Shown here: piece after piece, positions 56,581 to 64,000 of the stretch | How positions within the stretch are numbered: the stretch's first letter is position 1 | Layout of the letters: each line of letters begins with the position of its first letter | Assembly: GCA_022448365.1 (NCBI GenBank) | Contig: JAKVCS010000001.1 | Coordinates: 558,001-622,000, forward strand | Origin: Saccharospirillaceae bacterium | GTDB lineage: Bacteria; Pseudomonadota; Gammaproteobacteria; Pseudomonadales; Oceanobacteraceae | Length of the DNA: 64,000 nucleotides | Direction: 5' to 3' | Notes under the pieces: generated by a model | What the model saw: only the letters and a program-made list of their open reading frames with translations | Told to the model about the DNA's origin: nothing | Databases searched by the model: none | Program-made: the position numbers and the translations under genes

Positions 56581-57177
56581 TCAATATCCATCCCGTTCAA
56601 TCAGGACACTGCGTGCAGAGAGCACAGGAAATGCTTTTTCACCATCACCACCACTATTAAACCAGTCAGCCGACAAACCGCTACGTTGTTCCAGACACAC
56701 GGTAACTATCCAGACCGCAGGACGCTGACCATTGGCTAACGGTTGTAATAAAGTACTGAGATCGGCAACCGAAACAGCCGACCGACGATGGCTGCCACAA
56801 TCGTTTGGGTCCCATTCGAGAGGCGCTTCCTGATGACGTAAACGCGCAATTGCTACTTGTGGCATTTCCTGATCGTCATTGTTATCCCGACTCCAGAGTT
56901 CTTCCGCCAGGTTCGTATACTGATCATGATTTACCTGCTGTTGAGCATCCGCGAGATTATTCTCAACATCAAAGTCAGTTAAATCGCGCTGTGAGGAAAC
57001 CAGCCACACCAGATCTTCACTTAATTGCTGCAAACGCTGTTGCTGATAACCCGGCTGCGCCAAATCCACTAACGCCAGCGATAAAATCATTGCGGCCAAG
57101 AGAACCACACTGATTTCAACTTCAGCAACGCCGCGTTGTTTGTGATGCATATAATGCTGATGCCTAGACAGATTCAT
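56581..57177 (-). CDS. TadF-like pseudopilin
   Basis: A 198-residue protein with an N-terminal pseudopilin-like segment (RGVAEVEISVVLLAAMILSLALV) and a soluble C-terminal domain with two or three cysteines. Position between tadE and tadG suggests TadF, a minor pseudopilin of the Tad system. ATG 57177 is four bases after the tadE stop; the frame to 57201 overlaps tadE. Confidence 0.68.
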   Translation of the reverse strand: MNLSRHQHYMHHKQRGVAEVEISVVLLAAMILSLALVDLAQPGYQQQRLQQLSEDLVWLVSSQRDLTDFDVENNLADAQQQVNHDQYTNLAEELWSRDNNDDQEMPQVAIARLRHQEAPLEWDPNDCGSHRRSAVSVADLSTLLQPLANGQRPAVWIVTVCLEQRSGLSADWFNSGGDGEKAFPVLSARSVLIERDGY

Positions 57178-57181
57178 TAAT

Positions 57182-57688
57182 TCAGTTTTCCGGCTTGGCA
57201 TCGGCTGGAATCACCAATAACCGACGAAAGGTAAAAGACACACTATTCCAGCCAAAACCAGCAATGGCTTCAAACGCAGATAAGGTTGCTGAGCTGGTGA
57301 ACTCCCAGGTTAATAACGCGCAGCAACTATTATTACTGTCCCAACTGGCATCCCCCACTGAGCTCGCAGCCAGAATTTGCTCACGATTGAGAAAATAGCT
57401 CCCCTCCGGCGCGCCATTGTTAATTTCAATATCTGCCAACAACCATTGATCCTGTTTCACCTGTTGCCATATCTCCTGAGCCTGATCTTCCGGCAAAATA
57501 TTGAGCTGACGCAGATCTGGCTTGGATAATAATTGACGGTTCACGTCTTCAACGGCTTCCGCCAATAAGGATCGCACCAATAATTGACGGCCAAGATCCA
57601 GCATCAGGACCAGAGTGAATACCATGATCGGTAATAATATTAAAAAGCCGATGGAACCGGAGCCACGCTGACGAATGACCAACGTCAT
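57182..57688 (-). CDS. tadE: TadE-like pseudopilin
   Basis: A 168-residue protein beginning with a basic stretch and a hydrophobic helix (GSIGFLILLPIMVFTLVLML), typical of TadE minor pseudopilins processed by the TadV/CpaA peptidase. The rest is soluble, with a CC pair near residue 125. Its ATG overlaps the tadD stop as ATGA, so the two are coupled. Confidence 0.75.
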   Translation of the reverse strand: MTLVIRQRGSGSIGFLILLPIMVFTLVLMLDLGRQLLVRSLLAEAVEDVNRQLLSKPDLRQLNILPEDQAQEIWQQVKQDQWLLADIEINNGAPEGSYFLNREQILAASSVGDASWDSNNSCCALLTWEFTSSATLSAFEAIAGFGWNSVSFTFRRLLVIPADAKPEN

Positions 57689-58593
57689 AATGACCCCACG
57701 TCAGTATTCAAACGCTCGCGGAATTGTCGATACACATTGAGCTGTTGTTGCTGTTCATCTGGCGCTAACGGGCTTAACCACTTCAGCGCCTGTTGTTCAT
57801 TATTTTGTAAGCCATAACTCAGAGCCAGTAATTGCATCAATGGTAATGGACAGGTCGATTGCTGACAGTCCGGCAAAAGCAGTGCCTGAGCCTTGTTGGT
57901 GTGTTTTTCCAATAAATAAATCAGTGCCAGATTGTAACGATAAGGCCAATGTTCCGGATCACTCAGTAGTAGGCGTTGATACAATTCTTGCGCCTGATCG
58001 AGCTGCCCACGCAGTGCGAATAAGTGAGCCTGGAGTGAATAACAATGACGTAATTCAGGCTGCAATGATCGATAATCTAATGCCGGAGATGTGCTTAGCC
58101 ATAACCAGGCCTGCTCTGCTGAAGCACTATTGGTGTTGGTCTGATTACTATCCAAAGAATCCAGTAAACTGACTGCACGAATACAACGCCAGTTCATCAA
58201 CCCGTTATAGCGTCGTGAAATCGTAATCTGATGCTGTTGATCGGACAGTACCTGTGATAATGACACATGACGTTCGGTATCAGATAACAGTGCCATGGCA
58301 TGGGTAAACTGCTGACTTTTCCGATATAGCCAGAATAATGCCGTGCGATGCTCACCACTAACCGGACTGTCAGTATTTCCGTATTTATCCAACTGGCTTT
58401 TATGCATATCAATCGCCAGTTGATAAAAACCGCTGCGCCCAGCCTTTTCTGCCAGCGTAAATACCTGCTGCTGTCCTTGCTTTGACACAGCAGCTGCTTT
58501 TTCCGGTGTTGCACTACAACCGCAGATAAGCATCAGCAACGTTATTAATCCAATGCATCGACAAACGAACACGAAACGACAATAAAACTGCAT
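57685..58593 (-). CDS. tadD: TadD-like TPR lipoprotein
   Basis: A 302-residue lipoprotein: signal with lipobox LICGC and a helical repeat region including LDQAQELYQRLLLSDPEHWPYRYNLALIYL near residue 210, a tetratricopeptide pattern. TadD is a pilotin-like lipoprotein needed for secretin assembly in the Tad system. It starts inside the tadC stop (TAATG). Identity is weak by eye, and position in the operon carries most of the call. Confidence 0.72.
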   Translation of the reverse strand: MQFYCRFVFVCRCIGLITLLMLICGCSATPEKAAAVSKQGQQQVFTLAEKAGRSGFYQLAIDMHKSQLDKYGNTDSPVSGEHRTALFWLYRKSQQFTHAMALLSDTERHVSLSQVLSDQQHQITISRRYNGLMNWRCIRAVSLLDSLDSNQTNTNSASAEQAWLWLSTSPALDYRSLQPELRHCYSLQAHLFALRGQLDQAQELYQRLLLSDPEHWPYRYNLALIYLLEKHTNKAQALLLPDCQQSTCPLPLMQLLALSYGLQNNEQQALKWLSPLAPDEQQQQLNVYRQFRERLNTDVGSL

Positions 58594-59588
58594 TAACCTT
58601 CTCCGCTTAACTGACGGATTAACATGATAAAAGCTGGTCCAGCTAATAGCGCGACTAAAGGCAGAATGATAAATACCATTAAAGGAACCGACATTTGTGC
58701 CGGTACTTTTGCCATACGTTCTTCCAGCGCCAGACCTTGTATTGTTCGACTATGACCTGCAAGTTCCCGCAACCCCTCTGCCAACGGTGTGCCGTAATCA
58801 TCAGCCTGGGTGATCAACCAACTCAACTGCCGCAGATCATCCAACGGCAAACGTTGCGCCAGCTCATTAAACGCATGGCTACGACTGTTGGTAATGCGCA
58901 GGTCATCACTTAGTGCGGCGAAGTGTTTTGCCAATGCTGGATTTACTACACGCATTTCTTCGCCTATCCGCGCCAATGCAGCATCAATACTTAAACCTGC
59001 CTCAAGACACAAAGCCAATAAATCGAAGACCTGGGGCAAATGACCCTGTATACGTAGGGCACGATCTCGACAGAACAATCCAAACAGTGCCTCCGGAATT
59101 AGATTGGCAACCACCATAGAAATGATCAGCAGTAGAAAATCCATTGCTTTCTGCCCCTCCGGCCAGAGCCAAAGCGCAGCAATCACAGCGGTGATGATTT
59201 TACTGAGCCAGAAATACCGACCGAGAATCACCAGACTGGTTTGACCGGCTTCATTACCCGGGTGGATAAAACCCGCTTGTCTCGCTAAAGTAATTTGCGC
59301 TGGCGGTAACCGGAAACGACCGTCGAGCCAGGCAACCAGAGTTTTAAACGCCTGAGCAACAACAACGATTTGCTCATTCTGATTGCCCAACAGTGGGCTT
59401 CCCGAAATCGCCTGAAGTCCACTGGCACTGTCTTTATTCAGTTCCGCATCAATGCTCTGTAACTGCAGCAGTTTTTGTCGCCGTTGCTGATTTTGCAGCC
59501 GTTGATACACAGCAAAACCAATCAACAATGCTCCGGCAAGTAACAACAAAATGGCGATAAATGGAGTACTCATGACTGTATCCGGCAT
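58593..59588 (-). CDS. tadC: Tad inner-membrane platform protein TadC
   Basis: A 331-residue T2SSF-family membrane protein with N-terminal helix, two central helices and one at the C-terminus. The F-domain pattern is clear: FDLLALCLEAGLSIDAALARIG near residue 195 and the LADDYGTPL-like segment near 265. It pairs with TadB to form the platform. The start ATG overlaps the tadB stop as TGATG. Confidence 0.87.
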   Translation of the reverse strand: MPDTVMSTPFIAILLLLAGALLIGFAVYQRLQNQQRRQKLLQLQSIDAELNKDSASGLQAISGSPLLGNQNEQIVVVAQAFKTLVAWLDGRFRLPPAQITLARQAGFIHPGNEAGQTSLVILGRYFWLSKIITAVIAALWLWPEGQKAMDFLLLIISMVVANLIPEALFGLFCRDRALRIQGHLPQVFDLLALCLEAGLSIDAALARIGEEMRVVNPALAKHFAALSDDLRITNSRSHAFNELAQRLPLDDLRQLSWLITQADDYGTPLAEGLRELAGHSRTIQGLALEERMAKVPAQMSVPLMVFIILPLVALLAGPAFIMLIRQLSGEG

Positions 59589-60763
59589 CAGCGGCCACCT
59601 CCAATCACCATTAAGCGAATCAGAAATAAGCCAAATGCAATGCTACCCAGACTATAAGCCAGCAATTGCTGACCACTGGCATCGTCGAGTAAAAACTCCA
59701 GATGGCCCGGATTCAGCCAGGCCAGCGCAGATAACATCAGAATAGGAATCGCAGCAACCACGTTGGCCGACAAACGAGGTTCACTGGTCAACGCATCCAG
59801 CTTATGTTTTGCCCGCTGAGCTTCTTTTAGTTGCGCACTCTGGCGCGCCAATACCTGAGCCAGGCGACCGCCGGTTTGCAGATTCAGTAATAACGTCATA
59901 CCAAAAAAACGATAACTGATCAGAGGTAAGCGTAATCCAGCCAATTCAATCACCTGCTCGGGTGGATCACCAATACGCAGACGCGATAGCAACCACTCCA
60001 GTTCACGAGCAAGAATAATCCGTCCGAGTGACTCATTATCAACACTCGCCTCAACATCTGCGTTCGGAGATAACTGGACAACAACCTGAGATAAAGCCTG
60101 ATGAATACCCATACCCGCTGAAACAGCACGAGCCAGTTGTTCCAGCGCTTGCGGTAATGCCTGTTCACAAGCCTGCATGCTCTGTTGCAAACGACGCTGT
60201 AAACGCCAGGACAAAATAATCAGTGCCGAGAAAAAGCCCGTCACAACCGCAGTGATAAATTTAACCAGCAAAAATTCGGTTGGCAGTTTTACCCAGACCA
60301 ATAAAAATAGCGGTACCGCCATGGCAAGTGACGTTAACCATTGGCGTTGCAACCACTGCGACAAACTGCGTTGCTGTGGCGGCAGAATTAATTGCAGCTG
60401 CAATAATTTTCCCTGGAAATAATGATTCAGGCGCGAAGCCGTAGCTGGACGGTATTTTTGCAACTGACGATAAAGACCCCGCAAAGGTGCAGCAATAAAA
60501 CTGAATACCGATAAATCCTGATTATCGGCAAACGGGTCAGCCTGATTCTGGCCTGCCAGAGATAACAACGGCGCAGTACTTTGCCCTGCACCGGCAATCT
60601 GTACGCCGGCACTATCACCTGACGTATCCAGTTGCTGAATATCCCGTAAGCGCTGCTGACGCTGCTGCTGTGCCTGAAACTGACGATAATACATCACCAG
60701 CAATGCCATACCCGCCAGCGATAATAACCAGGGGCTGCTACTGACCCAGTTAAAAAAACTCAT
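59588..60763 (-). CDS. tadB: Tad inner-membrane platform protein TadB
   Basis: A 391-residue T2SSF-family protein. One helix at the N-terminus, a glutamine-rich cytoplasmic loop, helices at about 145-185, and the F domain with LEQLARAVSAGMGIHQALSQVV near 210, then LRIGDPPEQVIELAGLR. Longer than many TadB proteins because of the loop. It overlaps tadA as ATGA. Confidence 0.88.
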   Translation of the reverse strand: MSFFNWVSSSPWLLSLAGMALLVMYYRQFQAQQQRQQRLRDIQQLDTSGDSAGVQIAGAGQSTAPLLSLAGQNQADPFADNQDLSVFSFIAAPLRGLYRQLQKYRPATASRLNHYFQGKLLQLQLILPPQQRSLSQWLQRQWLTSLAMAVPLFLLVWVKLPTEFLLVKFITAVVTGFFSALIILSWRLQRRLQQSMQACEQALPQALEQLARAVSAGMGIHQALSQVVVQLSPNADVEASVDNESLGRIILARELEWLLSRLRIGDPPEQVIELAGLRLPLISYRFFGMTLLLNLQTGGRLAQVLARQSAQLKEAQRAKHKLDALTSEPRLSANVVAAIPILMLSALAWLNPGHLEFLLDDASGQQLLAYSLGSIAFGLFLIRLMVIGGGR

Positions 60764-62304
60764 CCGAAGTTTTCTCCGGATGTCTGGGTATTAAAACCGC
60801 CACTGTTGCTGGATAAGCGATTAACCAGAGCCTGTAATTCGTCACCCAGTCCCATGGTGCGGGCACGCTCCATTAATGCCGGACGCAGATTCTGATACTG
60901 ATAACTCGGAGTTTCCTGCGGATTATTATCGTTACTTTTGTATTGCCATAAGGTTTGCAGCGTCACCGTATCGCCTTCGATACCGATTACTTCAACAATC
61001 GCGGTGACCCGACGGACACCATCGCGATCACGATTGACCTGAATAATCATATCCAGTGCGCTGACCATCTGACGACGAATCGCTACTAACGGCACATTCG
61101 CTTGCTGCATTAATAATAAATTCTCCAGACGAATAAGAGCATCACCCGGACTGTTGGCGTGCAGCGTTGACATTGAACCATCGTGGCCGGTGTTCATCGC
61201 CTGCATCATATCGAACGCTTCGTTGGAACGAACCTCACCCAAAACAATACGATCCGGCCGCATCCGCAGCGCATTAACCAATAATTGCTGTTGATTAATA
61301 CCACCACCACCCTCGAGCGACGGCGGACGGGTTTCCAGTCGCACCACATGAGGTTGTTGTAATGCCAATTCGGCTGCGTCTTCAATGGTTACGATGCGCT
61401 CGTCGCCACCAATATGACGTGACAACGCATTGAGTAACGAGGTTTTACCTGCACCGGTTCCACCAGAAATCAGAATATTCGCGCGCGATGCCGTGGCAAT
61501 TTTTAACAGCTGCGCCATTTCGGCAGTCATCGACCCCAGGTGTACCAGATGGTCTAAATCAAATCCGTCACGATTAAATTTACGAATTGAAATACTGGTG
61601 CCGTCCAGTGCCAGTGGCGGGATAATAATATTTACCCGGCTGCCGTCTTCTAAACGTGCATCCACCATCGGATTACTTTCATCGATACGGCGACCAATGG
61701 CAGCAGCAATACGGCGGGCCACGTGTTTTACGTGAGCTTCATCGTGAAACTGCACACCGGCAGGCTGTAATTTACCGCGACGTTCAACGTAAACCTGAAA
61801 CGGGCCATTCACCAGTACATCGGCAACCGTCGGGTCGTCTAATAATGCCTGAATCGGACCTAAGCCCAGCATATCGTCCAACAAAGCATCGGCCAGCTGT
61901 TGCTGATCCTGTGCGGTTAACGGCAATTTTCGCTGACTGGCCAGTTCACCCGATTCACGAATTATGCGCGCCCGTAATGCCGCACGATTGAGTCTCAGCA
62001 CCACAGAAGCATCCAGACGCTCCAGCAATAATAAACGCAATTCGTTTAATAACGGCGACATGGCGGCCGTTGGCGCTGCTGCAACAGAAGCATTTTTATC
62101 CGCGGCCATTAGCTGGCCAATCGTATTAACACTGTTTGCCGCTTTAACACCGGCTGCCGCATCAACACCGTTTGCAGATTCTGGAGTGCTGTTTAAATCG
62201 GCTTCCCGTGTACTATCAGATGCGCCCTCTTTAACGCCCACGTTTTCTGTAGTGGCTGCGGTTGCGGCTTTGCCGGGTGACGAATCAGAACGACGACCAA
62301 ACAT
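60760..62304 (-). CDS. tadA: Tad secretion ATPase TadA (CpaF)
   Basis: A 514-residue secretion ATPase. After a low-complexity, Ala-rich N-terminus (about 1-100), the catalytic domain has [18 protein letters not shown], Walker [14 protein letters not shown], the Asp box [10 protein letters not shown], Walker [15 protein letters not shown] and the His box [18 protein letters not shown]. It powers Flp pilus assembly. ATG 62304 overlaps the tadZ stop; the 24 residues further upstream are not homologous. Confidence 0.95.
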   Translation of the reverse strand: MFGRRSDSSPGKAATAATTENVGVKEGASDSTREADLNSTPESANGVDAAAGVKAANSVNTIGQLMAADKNASVAAAPTAAMSPLLNELRLLLLERLDASVVLRLNRAALRARIIRESGELASQRKLPLTAQDQQQLADALLDDMLGLGPIQALLDDPTVADVLVNGPFQVYVERRGKLQPAGVQFHDEAHVKHVARRIAAAIGRRIDESNPMVDARLEDGSRVNIIIPPLALDGTSISIRKFNRDGFDLDHLVHLGSMTAEMAQLLKIATASRANILISGGTGAGKTSLLNALSRHIGGDERIVTIEDAAELALQQPHVVRLETRPPSLEGGGGINQQQLLVNALRMRPDRIVLGEVRSNEAFDMMQAMNTGHDGSMSTLHANSPGDALIRLENLLLMQQANVPLVAIRRQMVSALDMIIQVNRDRDGVRRVTAIVEVIGIEGDTVTLQTLWQYKSNDNNPQETPSYQYQNLRPALMERARTMGLGDELQALVNRLSSNSGGFNTQTSGENFG

Positions 62305-63599
62305 CAGCTCCCCCGGTTTAATAAACGTTGCAGAATGCCGGATTCGCGTTGCACAGACGGTGTTAACGCCAACCAATCGTCAATAAAACGATTCACCTGT
62401 TTGCTTAAACGGCTCTGATCAATATTTGGTGTGTCTGCCATCAATTGCTTTAAGGCAGACTTATCATGGTCCAGTGCGCTCAGTGGTGTGTTAGTAAACG
62501 GATTAATTGCCGCCATATCCTCAACCGTTACAGCGGCAGCGTTATAAGGCTGGTTTACCAACAGGTGTACTTTGTTTAACAAACCATGCTGCTGATAAAA
62601 ATCCTGCAGTCGCTTTAATTCACGCGCAGCCGATGGGTGTGGGTGTGTCACCAGGACAATATGATCGGCATTTTTTAACAGCTCCAGCGCCATGGGTGTG
62701 GTGTTATGCGCTGCAGGCAAATCCCAGCACAAAGCACTGAACTGTGGAGCAAGCTTGGCCGTTAACGCATTAATAACACCCGATTTCTGTAATAACTGGT
62801 TTTGTTTTCCGGCGGCGTTAACGTCCACCACAGAGCTGAACAAGGTCAAACGAGAATGCAGTTCACTGCCAGCCCGCTGGACTAATAAATCATCCGCGGT
62901 ATCCGGGTCAGCCAATAAACTGGCAAATGCCGCATTGGCCGGACTGTTTAAATAAATATCAAGGCTACCGGCACTGTCGAGATCCAGCAGTGCCAAATGC
63001 ATACCCGGGTCACGACTCAACTTTCCGGCAACCAGCGCGGCAATTAAACTGCAACCAATTCCGGAATGGGTCGCAGTAATCACCATATTACGGCCACGCG
63101 GTGCAGCCGGGCGCAGTGTATCGTTTTCCCGCGCACTGTTATGAACACCGTTATAGCCATCGTTATGCGCCTGATCATCATGAAAGCGACGGTGAGGTTC
63201 ACTCAGACGACGTAATTGTGCCCGCAATTGCACTTCATCAACCGGTAACACCAGATAATCATCAACGCCCAGCGACATCAGCTGGCGATAAAACCCCAGA
63301 TCATCACGCTGTCCCAACAATAAAACCCGGGTACTGGCCTGACAGACTTCAGCCAACTGTGCCAGACCATCAATCGGGTCTGAGGAATTAACCGGATCAC
63401 TGATATCAACAATTAATAATTCCGGTGAGCTGTGACTGCGATAATATTCTATCGCCCGGCTTAATGCGCTAGCCGATGTATTCGTCGCCTGGCTAACAGG
63501 AATAATCGTCAGCTCAAGGGCCGCACAAGCCAGTGCGGCTTGTGTCAGAGTCTGTTCTTCCTGCTTGCTGTTTACAAAACCGTGTAGTTGCTGGGTCAT
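62304..63599 (-). CDS. tadZ: TadZ/CpaE pilus localisation ATPase
   Basis: A 431-residue protein: an N-terminal receiver-like domain (about 30-140, with GVDDYLVLPVDEVQL), then a ParA/MinD-like domain from about 170 (RNMVITATHSGIGCSLIAALVA), and ALLDLDSAGSLDIYLN. The usual deviant Walker A KGGVGxT is replaced by HSGIGCS, lacking the signature lysine. TadZ marks the cell pole for Tad assembly. ATG 63599 lies one base after the cpaD stop. Confidence 0.85.
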   Translation of the reverse strand: MTQQLHGFVNSKQEEQTLTQAALACAALELTIIPVSQATNTSASALSRAIEYYRSHSSPELLIVDISDPVNSSDPIDGLAQLAEVCQASTRVLLLGQRDDLGFYRQLMSLGVDDYLVLPVDEVQLRAQLRRLSEPHRRFHDDQAHNDGYNGVHNSARENDTLRPAAPRGRNMVITATHSGIGCSLIAALVAGKLSRDPGMHLALLDLDSAGSLDIYLNSPANAAFASLLADPDTADDLLVQRAGSELHSRLTLFSSVVDVNAAGKQNQLLQKSGVINALTAKLAPQFSALCWDLPAAHNTTPMALELLKNADHIVLVTHPHPSAARELKRLQDFYQQHGLLNKVHLLVNQPYNAAAVTVEDMAAINPFTNTPLSALDHDKSALKQLMADTPNIDQSRLSKQVNRFIDDWLALTPSVQRESGILQRLLNRGS

Positions 63600-63600
63600 A

Positions 63601-64000
63601 TTAATTTCCAATGGTACTGCCGGTCGTGGTACGACGTTCCAACGGCTGGTTTTCGCGACTGAATTCCAGCGCTTTCAGTGCAGAAATTCCGTCCAGTGAT
63701 TTATCCGCTGGCGGAGCAATCACTAATTGTTTCGGGTTGGCCATCTGCATCAGATTATTACGATTAGCACAGCCAAAGTGATCGGCTCTGCACACGCGAA
63801 TGTTGGCCATAAACCACTCGATACGTACTTCAAGCAGACGCTCGTTGTCTGTCTGATTCTTCTTAGCCGCAATTTTGTTGCCCGGCTTTAAGTCATAACG
63901 CAGCTGCAGTTGTGAATCGTTGATGCCTGCGCGTTTCAGCTCAGCAATAACTTTTCGACTATCACCGTCAAACCCTTTTAACGGAATCAGCATTAACGAA
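63601..64000 (-). CDS. cpaD: CpaD-like Tad pilus protein, C-terminal part (truncated by window edge)
   Basis: The frame is open to base 64000, so the gene starts beyond the window; the methionine at 63993 is internal. The C-terminal end has HFGCANRNNLMQMANPKQLV followed by APPADK, the CpaD family signature. CpaD is a periplasmic lipoprotein tied to the Tad secretin. It continues the Tad operon upstream; secretin and prepilin genes should lie beyond. Confidence 0.8.
   Translation of the reverse strand, partial: SLMLIPLKGFDGDSRKVIAELKRAGINDSQLQLRYDLKPGNKIAAKKNQTDNERLLEVRIEWFMANIRVCRADHFGCANRNNLMQMANPKQLVIAPPADKSLDGISALKALEFSRENQPLERRTTTGSTIGN

Noticed and set aside
1-64000. tRNA, rRNA, CRISPR array, insertion sequence, prophage or integron
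   Set aside because: No cloverleaf, repeated spacer pattern, transposase or integrase protein, or long terminal repeat was found on reading both strands.

Overview
The window looks like chromosomal core DNA of a marine-type gammaproteobacterium near Pseudomonadales/Oceanospirillales (Thalassolituus- or Oceanobacter-like at a guess). The reason is gene order: barA/gacS, cysM, rlmD, relA, mazG, and then acpS, pdxJ, recO, era, rnc, lepA, mucD, rseC, rseB, rseA, rpoE, nadB, sdhE, ygfZ. As I recall them, these follow two blocks of the Pseudomonas aeruginosa genome. Base composition is near balanced by eye. I see no insertion sequence, prophage, CRISPR array, tRNA or rRNA gene.

Region 1 (1-9857) holds the end of a LysR regulator, two small conserved genes, the stringent-response block rlmD-relA-mazG (overlapping starts and stops, minus strand), cysM, and the large BarA/GacS-type hybrid kinase.

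Region 2 (9830-22016) is a long minus-strand housekeeping and envelope-stress block. It runs from rpoE-rseA-rseB-rseC-mucD through lepA-DUF4845-rnc-era-recO to pdxJ-acpS. A good sigma-E-type promoter sits before rpoE, and nadB diverges from it. lepB (signal peptidase I), expected between lepA and the DUF4845 gene, is absent.

Region 3 (22031-35296) contains ygfX-sdhE diverging from ygfZ, a tandem HDOD pair, and an assortment of single genes: a crotonase-fold enzyme, a lipase-like lipoprotein, trmO, tpm, a NOP2/RsmB-type methyltransferase, a CPBP protease, a periplasmic binding protein, an FKBP isomerase and a third HDOD protein.

Region 4 (35324-43172) is more accessory. It has a two-gene metal operon (ferritin-like protein plus 10-TM putative metal exporter) behind a perfect Fur-type operator, then slyD, a DUF4124/HExxH metallopeptidase-like protein, a UvrD-type helicase and a leucine-rich-repeat protein fused to a kinase domain.

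Region 5 (43196-52972) carries trpS, yciO, rnm, yciI, an SH3 membrane protein and the operon sufB-sufC-sufD-sufS-sufA for Fe-S cluster assembly, without sufE or a linked regulator.

Region 6 (53102-64000, minus strand) is a tight Tad (Flp pilus) operon: cpaD end, tadZ, tadA, tadB, tadC, tadD, tadE, a tadF-like gene and a VWA-containing tadG-like gene. It is followed without an obvious terminator by a thioredoxin-DUF4266-DUF3570 module of unknown function. That module and the Fur-box metal operon are the two places most worth a second look.
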